64,000 bases of DNA from NCBI RefSeq assembly GCF_024609785.1, contig NZ_JANHJQ010000004.1, positions 124,001 through 188,000 of the forward strand, in the 5' to 3' direction. The notes under the pieces were generated by a model that was given only the letters and a program-made list of their open reading frames with translations, was not told the origin of the DNA and made no database searches. Source of the DNA: Pseudalkalibacillus decolorationis (GTDB taxonomy: Bacteria > Bacillota > Bacilli > Bacillales > Fictibacillaceae). Of this stretch, positions 17,791 through 27,533 are shown one piece after another. The position numbers and the translations under genes are program-made. Positions within the stretch are counted from its first letter, which is position 1, and each line of letters begins with the position of its first letter.

Positions 17791-19626
17791 TCACATCGAA
17801 ACCTTATTCTCACTTTGCTGAGTGTGAACGAGGTCGGCATAAAACCCGTCCTGCTTGACCAGTTCCTTGTGCGTACCCTTTTCAATGATCTCTCCACTCT
17901 TCAATACAAGAATCAAGTCCGCGTTTCGAATCGTGTTTAACCGGTGGGCGATGACAAAGCTTGTTCTCCCCTTCATCAATGTTTCCAGTCCGTCTGCTAT
18001 CTTCATTTCGGTTACCGTATCAATACTGCTCGTTGCCTCATCAAGAATTAACAATGCAGGATCTGCAAGCATGGCACGTGCAATCGATAACAGCTGCCTC
18101 TGCCCATAACTGATTCCTTTTCCATCAGAATCAAGTACCGTATCATATCCTTTAGGCAGCTTTCTAATAAAGTCATGTGCATTCGCTGATCTAGCTGCAC
18201 GTTCTACATCAAAATCTGTCGCATCCAACCGTCCATAACGAATGTTTTCCCGTATTGTCGTCTGAAAGAGAATTGAATCCTGGAGTACAACCCCCATCTG
18301 ACTTCGAAGGCTTTCCCTTGTAATCGTCTTAATGTCCGTTCCATCAATAAAAACTGTCCCATGATCGGTTTCGTAAAAGCGCGACAACAAAGAAATGATC
18401 GTCGTCTTCCCTGCTCCTGTAGGACCAACGAGTGCCACAGTTTCACCCGATTTTACATGAAAATTGAGACCCTTTAAAGTAGACTGATCATCATCGTAGG
18501 AAAAATCAACATCCTGAAAGCGAATATCACCATTGATGTTTTTGATACCTGCCGCGCCATTCTCATCTGCCTCTTCTTCCGCCTCATCGATAATTTGAAA
18601 CACACGCTCTGCCCCAGCCACTGCTGATAAGATCATATTATATTGGTTGGCTAAGTCGTTCAACGGACGTGTGAATTGTCGTGAATAGGTTGTAAATGTC
18701 ACAATAACGCCTAGCGAAATCATCCCATTCAATGCTAACATTCCGCCTGCGCCAACGATGATCGCAAAGCTAGCATTGTTAAGCATATTCATCAGCTTGG
18801 GAATGAAACCCGAATAGGTCTGCGCCCAATAACCTGATGTTCGTAATGCTTCATTTTTTTCAGCAAATTCATTGATAACCCGCTTTTCCTGTGAGTACAT
18901 CGTAATGATCTGCTGGCCTGAGAACATCTCTTCGACATAACCGTTCATCTCTCCAAGGTTCCTTTGTTGTTCTTTAAAATAACGTCCGGTCCGTTTCGTA
19001 ATCCATTTCATACCAATATACATTACTGGCACAATCGTCAAAGTTAAAAGCGTTAACAACGAACTTAACCAAATCATAGCAGCAATTGTCCCTGTTATCG
19101 TCAATACACTTGTTGTAAATTGGATAACAGCCGAGTTCAGCGTCTTGCTTACATTTTCGATATCATTCGTTAATCGGCTCATTAACTCCCCATGTTGTCG
19201 TTTCTGAAAGAATAACAATGGCAACCGTTGCAAATGGGAAAATAGATGGTTACGTAACCTATACACCGTATTCTGAGCAATTCCGATCATCCAGTAATTC
19301 TGCATCCATGTTGTGATGGAATAGAGCACATATACGATCAATAGAACAATCACCATCTGTAAAAGTGTCGTCGTTTCAGGCTCTGAAATTACGTTATCAA
19401 CAGCAAACCCAAGCAAAAGTGGACCGAGCAACGATAAAATTGAACTTACAACCACCACACTGATAACGAGCTTGAATAACCGTTTCTCCCCGCTCATATA
19501 GCTCCAAATCCGAAATAGTGTCGACTTCATATTTGTTACCTTTGGCGGTTTTGTTCCGATTCCTTGATGACGTCGATGTGACTGCTGTGACAAACGTCTT
19601 TCCCTTTCATTCTTAGACGACGCCAT
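17791..19626 (-). CDS. ABC exporter half-transporter, subunit 2 (YfiC/BmrD-like)
   Basis: A 611-residue fused permease-ATPase. A basic N-terminal tail is followed by six membrane helices (about 40-330) and a nucleotide-binding domain: Walker A GPTGAGKTT near residue 395, Walker B LLILDEATSSID with the catalytic glutamate, and an altered signature ISYGQRQ in place of LSGGQ. The partner gene has the opposite defect, so the pair should be a heterodimeric multidrug exporter with one degenerate ATP site. The ATG directly follows the partner's stop codon, with GAGGAAGTG as ribosome site. Confidence 0.92.
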   Translation of the reverse strand: MASSKNERERRLSQQSHRRHQGIGTKPPKVTNMKSTLFRIWSYMSGEKRLFKLVISVVVVSSILSLLGPLLLGFAVDNVISEPETTTLLQMVIVLLIVYVLYSITTWMQNYWMIGIAQNTVYRLRNHLFSHLQRLPLLFFQKRQHGELMSRLTNDIENVSKTLNSAVIQFTTSVLTITGTIAAMIWLSSLLTLLTLTIVPVMYIGMKWITKRTGRYFKEQQRNLGEMNGYVEEMFSGQQIITMYSQEKRVINEFAEKNEALRTSGYWAQTYSGFIPKLMNMLNNASFAIIVGAGGMLALNGMISLGVIVTFTTYSRQFTRPLNDLANQYNMILSAVAGAERVFQIIDEAEEEADENGAAGIKNINGDIRFQDVDFSYDDDQSTLKGLNFHVKSGETVALVGPTGAGKTTIISLLSRFYETDHGTVFIDGTDIKTITRESLRSQMGVVLQDSILFQTTIRENIRYGRLDATDFDVERAARSANAHDFIRKLPKGYDTVLDSDGKGISYGQRQLLSIARAMLADPALLILDEATSSIDTVTEMKIADGLETLMKGRTSFVIAHRLNTIRNADLILVLKSGEIIEKGTHKELVKQDGFYADLVHTQQSENKVSM

Positions 19627-21345
19627 CTATATCACTTCCTCTTGAAGTTGAGATTGATAAACACTTTGATAATAGACATTCGTTTTTAACAAGGTCTCGT
19701 GATCCCCGTTTCCAATAATCTTCCCTTGGTTTAAAAGCAAAATTTGATCAGCCTCTTGAATCGAACTGATTTTTTGAGCGACAATCAATACCGTACATTG
19801 CATCTCCTTTAACGTCTGAAGGAGTTTCATTTCGGTATGGGCATCGAGAGCACTCGTACTATCATCCAATAATAGGATTTTCGGGTCACGAACGAGAGCC
19901 CTTGCCAACGATAAGCGCTGCTTCTGACCGCCGGAAAAAGTGACTCCTTTTTGGCCGATCTGAGCATCATAGCTACCAGGCAGACTCATTATAAAATCAT
20001 GAATTTGTGCCTTTTTTGCAGCCTGAATGATATCCTCCATTGTAGCGTGATCCTTCCCCCAGCCGATGTTGCCTTTTATTGTACCGGAGAATAAATGAGC
20101 CTCTTGTGGAACTAAACTGATCTGTTTACGTATGTGTTCGACATTAAGTTTGTGAATATCTACTCCATCGAGTAAAACCCGACCAGTCGTAATGTCGAGG
20201 AGCCTTGGAATTAGCTGCAGGAGAGACGTCTTTCCTGACCCTGTTTCGCCTAAAATTCCGATTGTCTCACCCACGTGAGCAGTAAATGATAGATCTTTTA
20301 ACGCTGGCCCATCACTCGGCGAAAACTCAAAAGAGACGTTTTCAAAAGAAATACCGCCTTTGAGCGATGGACATTCTGACCCACCCAATTCATCAAGGCC
20401 CTCAGTCTCCTCGTCAAGCACCTTCCTAATTCGTCCAGCTGATGCATTTCCTCTAGAGAAATTCATGATCAGAAATGTAAACACAGAGAATGTAAACATC
20501 ATACGGGTAGCGTAGTTGATAATTGCAACAAGCTCCCCCGCTTGAGCACTTTTCATATTCAGCTTAGTCGCACCAATCCATAAAATAATAAGGATCACGA
20601 TATTCATCCCGAGCATCACAATCGGCATCGCAAGCTCCGTAATCCAGAGTGCCTTTTTATTATCGTTCATTAACGAACCATTCACATCTTCAAAACGGTT
20701 TTCTTCATAAACACCTCGGTTAAAGCCCTTTATCAAGCGAATCCCCGCCAAATTTTCACGAATGACGGTATTGACCCGATCCAATTTATTCTGGACACGG
20801 CGAAACAGCTTAACTCCTTTTTTCAAAATCCAAAAAAGAAACAATAGCAAAGAAGGTACAGATATCACGAGAATTGTAGCTAGACCTGGATGTATGAAAA
20901 ACGCCATCACCATTCCAAAAAGAATAAAAAGCGGTGCGCGTAAAGCAATCCGCATCATCATAAACAACAGGTTTTGAATCTGAATCACGTCATTCGTAAT
21001 TCTAGTGATTAGGCCTGGAGTTGAAAACGAACCGAAGTTTTTACGGGTAAACTGCTGAACCTTCTGGAAGATATCCCGTCGTATGTCATGGCCGACACCT
21101 TGACTCGCCTGTGCCGCATAAAACGAGCTGCTAATACCAGCCGCAAACGCAATAAATGAGAGCCCAAGGAGGATCCCGCCCCATAATCCTACGACGCTCA
21201 TATCCCCTTTCATAATGCCCTCATCAATAATCTTAGCCATAAATAGTGGTTGAACTAGCTCAACGACTAGTTCTATCCCCATTAGAAACACAGCAATCCA
21301 AACCGCTTTTTTATATGTAGACGTGTATGATAAAATCTTCCGCAT
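19627..21345 (-). CDS. ABC exporter half-transporter, subunit 1 (YfiB/BmrC-like)
   Basis: A 572-residue fused permease-ATPase with six membrane helices in residues 15-300. The nucleotide-binding domain has Walker A GETGSGKTS, a normal signature FSGGQKQR, and Walker B LLLDDSTSALD, where aspartate replaces the catalytic glutamate. This marks the degenerate ATP site of heterodimeric exporters and pairs with the altered signature in the next gene. The substrate is probably a drug or lipid; the sequence does not say which. The start follows GGAGGCACTTC. It is first in a two-gene operon. Confidence 0.92.
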   Translation of the reverse strand: MRKILSYTSTYKKAVWIAVFLMGIELVVELVQPLFMAKIIDEGIMKGDMSVVGLWGGILLGLSFIAFAAGISSSFYAAQASQGVGHDIRRDIFQKVQQFTRKNFGSFSTPGLITRITNDVIQIQNLLFMMMRIALRAPLFILFGMVMAFFIHPGLATILVISVPSLLLFLFWILKKGVKLFRRVQNKLDRVNTVIRENLAGIRLIKGFNRGVYEENRFEDVNGSLMNDNKKALWITELAMPIVMLGMNIVILIILWIGATKLNMKSAQAGELVAIINYATRMMFTFSVFTFLIMNFSRGNASAGRIRKVLDEETEGLDELGGSECPSLKGGISFENVSFEFSPSDGPALKDLSFTAHVGETIGILGETGSGKTSLLQLIPRLLDITTGRVLLDGVDIHKLNVEHIRKQISLVPQEAHLFSGTIKGNIGWGKDHATMEDIIQAAKKAQIHDFIMSLPGSYDAQIGQKGVTFSGGQKQRLSLARALVRDPKILLLDDSTSALDAHTEMKLLQTLKEMQCTVLIVAQKISSIQEADQILLLNQGKIIGNGDHETLLKTNVYYQSVYQSQLQEEVI

Positions 21346-21408
21346 GAAGTGCCTCCGATAATTTCTGAAAGTTCCTATAATTATACAGGAATTGCTCCTA
21401 AAGGTACA

Positions 21409-21438
21409 AAAGAGCGACTTAAAAAACAGCCGCTCTTT
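21409..21438 (-). terminator. Hairpin downstream of the solute-binding gene
   Basis: AAAGAGCG and CGCTCTTT pair around a 14-nt loop. A short T-run follows on the minus strand. Confidence 0.6.
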
Positions 21439-21450
21439 CCAATCACCAAT

Positions 21451-23073
21451 TTAAGACCTACGTCGAGACCAATGGCTTTCAGTAACCTCGGTTTCCGCTA
21501 GTTCAAAGGTTGTTCGGTATGGACGAAATTGCACTTGATTGTTAACCGCATAAAGATCGTGAGGACTGCAAAGGAACAAGCCCAACGCCTCTTCATAAGA
21601 ATAACGGTCAATCTCACGCGCAGCCTCTAACAGCATGTTCAGATCTGTCTGTTGAGCCATTTTTTTAAATAAGGAATTAAACTCTGGTATCTCAGGACCC
21701 ATTCTTAAAGCACCATCTGATCCAAAGAATTCCCGATGGAAAAATGCAGGAGTACCTTCATAGAACAATGCTGTTGCATCTGCAAGCAGAATATCCCAGC
21801 TTGGAACCAATTTCTTTTCTGCAACCATTCGCTTTGCTTCTACCTCTTCACTTGGTGGTATGACGATAACCTCAACTTGAATTCCAAGTGCATTATTGAT
21901 CTGGGATCCGATTAACTCAGCTGCTTGCTCGTATTTCGATAGTGTTGCCAATCTTAAAGATCTTCCGTCAGGCCAGCCAGCTTCTTTAAGAAGCTTTCGT
22001 GCACGATTTGGCTCATAATTTCTTGCTTTGAGTCCTTCTGGAAAATCAAATGCCCATGGCGGTGTTAATGCGGGAACTTTCTCTGCATATCCTTTAAAAC
22101 CCTTTTCAATGATTGCCTGACGGTCAATAGCGAGATTAAATGCTAGCCTGAGATTGCGATCTTCAAAATTGATATCTGTTCGGTACCGATTAAATGCCCC
22201 TGCAACGATTCGATTACTTTTCACTTTAATGAGCTTAGCGTATTGTGAATTCAGTACTTTATTTGCGTCCTCAGGTGCAACATGTGTTACGAGATCCACT
22301 TGACCTTCAGTCGTTGTACAAAGATCCAGAGCCTGTGTAGGAGTTAGGTCATTACGAAACACAACTTTACTTAGTCTTGGCCCTCTTTCTGGATTCCGGT
22401 AACGGGTATTCGCATTAAGAATGACATAAGGCGTGCGCTCCTCCTTGGTTGTTATCCAGGTGGCTGCGAACGGGTTGGTTTTCATGACTGCCTCGACATT
22501 TTGAATCGAAGAAAATCCATCTGAAAGGATAAACGGTCCAGTACCCCACGGGCCCGGAGCATCGAGTACTCACCAGTGGCCTTCCGCTGACCCCAGCTTC
22601 GCATAACCAAAACCAATCGTTTGCCAGAAAAGCTTGTTCGCTAAATGGTGTGCACGCATTTTTGCTGGTGCTAGGCCATCCGGTTTTGGAAAATGAAATC
22701 GTACGGTATAATTATCCAGTATTTCAAGCGTCGTTTCTTTTGAAAGATTAAGCCACGTCCCGGGTGGATGCGGTGCGATCCAGCGCTGGAGCTGATGAAA
22801 GTTCAAACGGACATATCCTGAATAGAAATGCTCGTTGTTTTGATATACGACTTCTTTATGCAACTTAAGCTCGAAAATGGTATCCGTAACCCAGCGGTAG
22901 CTTTGAGCTAATGATGGGATAATCTTGCCTTTATGATCAGCCCTTACTGCTTCCTCCATCGTGTTAAATAAAATATAGAGCCAGTTGAGCGGAGACGGAT
23001 CGAAAACATGTATGGTGCCGACAGGGCTTTTTCGGTTTCCATCCATTTGGTCGTGAGTTATAGGTTTTTTCAT
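21451..23073 (-). pseudogene. Family 5 solute-binding protein (SgrR-like, no signal peptide), in-frame TGA
   Basis: Two stretches in the same frame, 23073-22570 and 22569-21451, encode one protein of about 540 residues. They are split by a single TGA at 22570-22572 in the context GHW-stop-VLDAPGPWGTGPF. The sequence has the extracellular solute-binding family 5 pattern (VGTIHVFDPSP, PSLAQSY, the LRLAFNLAIDRQAI region, YEPNRARKLLKEAGW). There is neither a signal peptide nor a lipobox, so the intact form may be cytoplasmic like the ligand domain of SgrR; I see no N-terminal helix-turn-helix. The start at 23073 follows GAAGGGG. The second part could be translated from ATG 22485 but would lack lobe I. 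Confidence 0.75.
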
Positions 23074-23227
23074 TTTTACGCCCCTTCCCCAATTTTTACA
23101 TATATACTCACACCCGACCATTGTTATCCCAGCATTCAACTGAATTTGCTTTTTCAGCTGGTTAATCATAAGTTTGACTGATTTATTCTTTGTTTGGATG
23201 ATAAACAAATAGTTTGGACGATATATA

Positions 23228-23259
23228 GGGGACTGACCTAATTATTTTTGTCAGTCCCC
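23228..23259. terminator. Hairpin downstream of the SNF2 gene
   Basis: GGGGACTGAC and GTCAGTCCCC form a perfect 10-bp stem with a 12-nt AT-rich loop, just after the helicase stop. T-runs are absent, so termination is inferred from position. Confidence 0.6.
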
Positions 23260-23272
23260 TTCTCTTTAAAAG

Positions 23273-26200
23273 CTAGATATCTAGTATTTCACGAATGTCA
23301 TCTTCACTTAATCGTGCGAGCATCGATTCGCCTGGCTGAATGACTTTCTCGATAAGCTCCTTCTTTTTCTGTTGCAGCTGATAAATTTTCTCCTCAATCG
23401 TTCCTTTAGTAATCATTCGCATCACTTGAACGACTTGCTTTTGGCCAATTCGATGAGCTCTGCCTGCTGCTTGCTCTTCAATTGCAGGGTTCCACCACAA
23501 ATCATAGAGAACGACCGTATCAGCACCAGTCAAATTTAAACCCGTGCCCCCGGCCTTTAATGAAATTAGAAAGATATTATGCTCGCCGTCGTTGAAGCGC
23601 TCGGTCATTTGGACCCGCTCTTTGGAAGGCGTCTGGCCATCCAGATAGAAATAACCCAGACCTAAGTCATCAAGCTCTTTCCGAATCAGTTCAAGTATAC
23701 TTGTAAACTGCGAAAAAATCAGCAGACGTTTTTTATTTTCCATTGCGTTCATGATAAGTTCCTTAAGCTGATCAAGTTTCCCCGAGTTACCTTCGAAGTT
23801 TTCAAGAAACAGAGATGGGTGGCAGCATAATTGTCTGAGCCTTGTTAGCGCTGCTAAAATCTGCATTCGACTATTGTTAAAGCCTTCTTGCTGAAGGGTC
23901 GCCTTTGTTTCGGATTGAATTCGATCTAAATAGCCGACATAGAGTTCCTTTTGCTTGTGGGTAAGCTCAGAATAGTGAACCGATTCGATCTTATCAGGTA
24001 ATTCCTTTAAGACATCCTTTTTCAAACGCCTTAAAAGGAAAGGTCGAACCATTCTCGCAACCTTTTCCTGTGGCAACCCTCTAAAGGTCTTTTGGTTTGG
24101 GAAGAAGCCCGGTAGTATCGCATCAAAAATCGACCACAGCTCATCAAGAGAGTTCTCAATCGGTGTTCCGCTTAATGCGAATTTCTTGCCAGCTTGAATC
24201 TGTTTGACCGCTTTGGCTGACTTCGTTGCATGGTTTTTGATGGCCTGAGCCTCATCAAGAATCATCGAATCAAACGATATTTTTTTATATAAATTCAGAT
24301 CTTGACGCAGTGATGGATAGGATGTGATATATACGTCAGCCTGTCCGTCTTTAATAATATTTGTACGTTCATTCGGTGTCCCATAAACGACTTCAACCTT
24401 CATTTCAGGGGCAAACTTTTCAAATTCTGTATTCCAGTTATACACTAAGGATGCCGGCGCAACGATTAGAGAAGGTTTTCGCGCTTCCCCTTCTCGTTCT
24501 TTTTGTTCTGAAAGCAGGTAGGCGATGCTTTGCAATGTTTTCCCGAGTCCCATATCATCGGCGAGAATTCCACCCATACGGTAATGAGCGAGACTTTTTA
24601 GCCATTGAAAACCAACCTGCTGGTAATCTCTCAAAGTTGCATTTAACGAGTTAGGTATGGTGAAGTCGATCAATTCAGGATTCTTAATGTCCTGAATCAA
24701 GCGTTGAAACTTTCGACTGACTTTAGCTGCCGTGTCCTGGTGGCCCCCACTGTTTAGCATTTCATCAATCTGGAAACCCCTGTACAATGGAACCTGCATT
24801 TTCCCATCATTAAGCTCGGATTGGGACGTATTTAATTCTGTTATTAGGTTATCGATCGTCTGAATGGATTCGCCTTCTAATGAAACAAATGCGCCATCAG
24901 GTAACCGGTAATACTTTTTCTTTTCGACGAGTGATTGTAAGATAGCCTGAACCTCATTTGGATCAATTCCGTCCATATTAAAGGAAATTTCCAATAGGTC
25001 TCCACCTGATTCAATATCAATCGAGGCCGACGGTGTTTGGTTCTCTTCGAGTATCATTGACTTTATAGCACCAGTCATATAAATGCCTGCGTATTCCTCA
25101 AGCCTTGGTATCGCATGATAGAGGAACTCATAAAGCTCTTCTTCTCCTTCAATATAGAAGTTTTGACCGTTATATTTTAAAGCTGTATGCTCAAGAATGT
25201 TCATAATAATCTGTTCTTTTTCAACGTCCCGGATCAGGATAAACTCGGTCTGGTTTGACCCTTCTTGATGGAATGGTCCTATGACAATCTCTCCATAATG
25301 GTATTCAAGCTTAGCGATCAAGTCCTCTTCATTCAAATCAAGATAAAGTTTAGCCTTAAGTGGGTGTTGGATTAACTGATCCGAAATGTTCTCTGCAATG
25401 TTAATGTTTGCAACCTTCTTTAAGCCGGGTATAACGTGCGACAGAAACGGTTCAATTTGCTCCTGATGGATGGATATGGAGCTTTTATTCACCGTGTCTT
25501 GTATATCTAGGAAATCGGATAATAACTCCAACTGAGCAGGTTTTAGTTTGTAAAAAACCCCATTCTGAAAGAGGTAATGATAGTTGTCAAATAATGAGGC
25601 ATTCTTCAAATCTTTTAAATCCAGTTCAAAAACACTCGCTGTCTTTTTTTCGAAATTAAAAGAGAAAGGCAGTGTACCCGCATCTTGAACTTCAATTGTT
25701 GGATAGATCTTATCGAGGGCCTCCATCGTAACCTTTCGTTCTTGTACCAATTGAAGAAATCGCTCGGCCATGAACGGTGGAATAGTAAGATATCGCTCAT
25801 TTCTGCTAGGTTGCCTCCAATGGGAAAACTGCTGCTGATCACGTAGAAACCCTTCATTTTCAAACGCATAGTACAAAAGTTTAATAATCTCCATATCTTC
25901 ATCAATGAAGTGGTGCTCCGTCGGATCATAAGAGAATTTTTTTGTAAACTCATGTGAATCTTCATTTATAATTCTTTCGAGAAAGTCACCAATGCTCCGA
26001 ACAACATACGTCCGATTAACGCCGACCTTCATTTCTACAGCAAGATAATTCCCATAACCAATGTATCGTTTCGAAGTAGCTTTACAATGAAACTCTACCG
26101 TCAAAGGTTGTTTTTTGTTAGATACCGGCTTCGCAATAGTTGTCGGTTGATGACGCGTCGAAAAGGATTGGATAAGCCGATTGGTTACATGGTAATCGCG

Positions 26201-26557
26201 CGTATTAGTGAATGTGTCTCCCTTATTTTGTGTTCTTCTCTCTGCGTATGCTTGATTTGCCGTTTTTTCACCGATTTCAAGCAAAACTGCAACGCAATGT
26301 TTACATGCTCCATAAGTCTCATAGGCCGGACAATCACAATATGTAAGTATATTCGCCCCATCCCTAATTTCTATAGAAACGTCGTACCAGTCACTTCCTT
26401 CAACGATAGCCGTCCATTCATTGGTAGATGGATGAAACTCAAGATCAGAAACGAGTCCCTCAAAATAATAATCATTGCCACGATTATAAACGGCATCCGA
26501 TGGGGACCAATTATAAATATCTTCATTTGTAAGGATATAAGGTTCTTTTGTTTTCAT
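23273..26557 (-). CDS. SWIM-domain SNF2-type helicase
   Basis: A 1094-residue Swi2/Snf2-family ATPase. A SWIM zinc-binding motif is near the N-terminus (C74, C76, C85, H87 in YCDCPAYETYGACKHC). The ATPase core starts near residue 650: motif I DDMGLGKTLQS, motif II DEAQ, then C-terminal helicase motifs including FSQFTSIL, KAGGTGLNLTGA and QAAGRAHRIGQ. It resembles B. subtilis YwqA. Such enzymes translocate on DNA to remodel protein-DNA or polymerase complexes; the role in Bacillus is poorly known. The start follows AAAGGCGGT. It is monocistronic. Confidence 0.92.
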   Translation of the reverse strand: MKTKEPYILTNEDIYNWSPSDAVYNRGNDYYFEGLVSDLEFHPSTNEWTAIVEGSDWYDVSIEIRDGANILTYCDCPAYETYGACKHCVAVLLEIGEKTANQAYAERRTQNKGDTFTNTRDYHVTNRLIQSFSTRHQPTTIAKPVSNKKQPLTVEFHCKATSKRYIGYGNYLAVEMKVGVNRTYVVRSIGDFLERIINEDSHEFTKKFSYDPTEHHFIDEDMEIIKLLYYAFENEGFLRDQQQFSHWRQPSRNERYLTIPPFMAERFLQLVQERKVTMEALDKIYPTIEVQDAGTLPFSFNFEKKTASVFELDLKDLKNASLFDNYHYLFQNGVFYKLKPAQLELLSDFLDIQDTVNKSSISIHQEQIEPFLSHVIPGLKKVANINIAENISDQLIQHPLKAKLYLDLNEEDLIAKLEYHYGEIVIGPFHQEGSNQTEFILIRDVEKEQIIMNILEHTALKYNGQNFYIEGEEELYEFLYHAIPRLEEYAGIYMTGAIKSMILEENQTPSASIDIESGGDLLEISFNMDGIDPNEVQAILQSLVEKKKYYRLPDGAFVSLEGESIQTIDNLITELNTSQSELNDGKMQVPLYRGFQIDEMLNSGGHQDTAAKVSRKFQRLIQDIKNPELIDFTIPNSLNATLRDYQQVGFQWLKSLAHYRMGGILADDMGLGKTLQSIAYLLSEQKEREGEARKPSLIVAPASLVYNWNTEFEKFAPEMKVEVVYGTPNERTNIIKDGQADVYITSYPSLRQDLNLYKKISFDSMILDEAQAIKNHATKSAKAVKQIQAGKKFALSGTPIENSLDELWSIFDAILPGFFPNQKTFRGLPQEKVARMVRPFLLRRLKKDVLKELPDKIESVHYSELTHKQKELYVGYLDRIQSETKATLQQEGFNNSRMQILAALTRLRQLCCHPSLFLENFEGNSGKLDQLKELIMNAMENKKRLLIFSQFTSILELIRKELDDLGLGYFYLDGQTPSKERVQMTERFNDGEHNIFLISLKAGGTGLNLTGADTVVLYDLWWNPAIEEQAAGRAHRIGQKQVVQVMRMITKGTIEEKIYQLQQKKKELIEKVIQPGESMLARLSEDDIREILDI

Positions 26558-26816
26558 ATAAACCGCCTTTATTCATATCATTCTTGATTTAGGATGATTT
26601 TAACATCGCATTTAATAGATAGATTTTATTGATAGTTTAACACATTAATCCCTGTTTCTTGATCGCTTTTTGTTAAATTCACCCTTACATTTAATGGATA
26701 TCTTTTTTAACCATTTACAATGTTTATTTCGAGCTTGGAACGGGTAAAACTTGCACGAGGAAGGGATTATCATTAAGAATAGTAGAGAGTAATATTAGAT
26801 AAAAGGAGTGTTTCAC

Positions 26817-27176
26817 ATGGAACAATTGGTATTTATCCAGACAGGAATGGGCATTGACGTCCATGGTCAGAACGTTACAAAAGCTGCTATACGTGCGATT
26901 GAGAACGCCATTTACACAAATTCAATGCCGGGCATTAGAAACAGCTTACCCGAACAATCATTAGACAATATGAAGGTAAATGTAAAGCTCGCAATCCCAC
27001 GTGATAAGGAAACTTTAGACGAAGAAGCAATTAAGAAAATCATTCCATATGGCACAGTCACTGTTGAAGTGATCGATGGTGGAATGGCAACAACAAGTGG
27101 TATTTTTCTTGAAGACAAGCACGACAAAAACGATTTGATGTACATGGTTAACGCATCGATCGAAGTTGGCTATTAA
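26817..27176 (+). CDS. Lin0512 family protein
   Basis: A 119-residue protein with the start (ATG 26817) set by AAAGGAG 9 nt upstream. It begins QLVFIQTGMGIDVHGQN and contains KAAIRAIENAIYTNSMPGI, which match the Lin0512 family of small conserved proteins. The family has a ring-forming alpha/beta fold related to cyanuric acid/barbiturate-type enzymes, but no reaction is established. The stop codon abuts a copy of element B, which is transcribed as its 3' end. Confidence 0.85.
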   Translation: MEQLVFIQTGMGIDVHGQNVTKAAIRAIENAIYTNSMPGIRNSLPEQSLDNMKVNVKLAIPRDKETLDEEAIKKIIPYGTVTVEVIDGGMATTSGIFLEDKHDKNDLMYMVNASIEVGY

Positions 27177-27244
27177 AATAAAGAAAACTTGGCGCTCGCC
27201 TCCGTTGCGCTTATCTATAGAAAGTATTTTTATACTTTCGTGAG
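27176..27244 (+). repeat. Structured repeat element B, copy 2 (shortened)
   Basis: AAATAAAGAAAACTTGGC is followed by a shortened spacer and the perfect GAAAGTAT-TTTT-ATACTTTC hairpin. The TTAACGTG tail and the partner arm of the first hairpin are decayed. Confidence 0.65.
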
Positions 27245-27311
27245 AAAAAGCAGACGTACTTGGTTAGCCTCCGAACGTCACCGGAAATCTATTGAGAAGG
27301 CTGACTTAAAC

Positions 27312-27470
27312 CCGGATGAAATATCCCGATTCCGGATAGAAAAACTTAAATCTGGACGAAATATCCTAATACCGGATGGAAAAACTAAAATCTGGATGAA
27401 ATATCCTGATCCCGGATGAAAAAACTTAAATCTGGATGAAATACCCTGATTCCAGATGAAAAAAGTTAAA
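27312..27470. repeat. Imperfect direct repeats, GGATGAAA type
   Basis: Units of about 49 bp built from (C/T)CGGATGAAAAAACTTAAA and TCTGGATGAAATATCCTGAT recur about three and a half times with point differences. The sequence is non-coding. Similar GGATGAATT and GGATAA arrays lie at 33230 and 53524. Confidence 0.65.
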
Positions 27471-27488
27471 ATTTCTTGACTCTTAAAA

Positions 27489-27523
27489 GGAAAAAAACAG
27501 GCTAAAGCTGCCTGCTTTTTTCC
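27489..27523. terminator. Terminator downstream of the bceB-like gene
   Basis: The long stem GGAAAAAAACAGGC/GCCTGCTTTTTTCC has one mismatch and a short loop. On the minus strand it is followed by CCTTTTAAG. It can act in both directions. Confidence 0.8.
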
Positions 27524-27533
27524 TTTTATAAAA

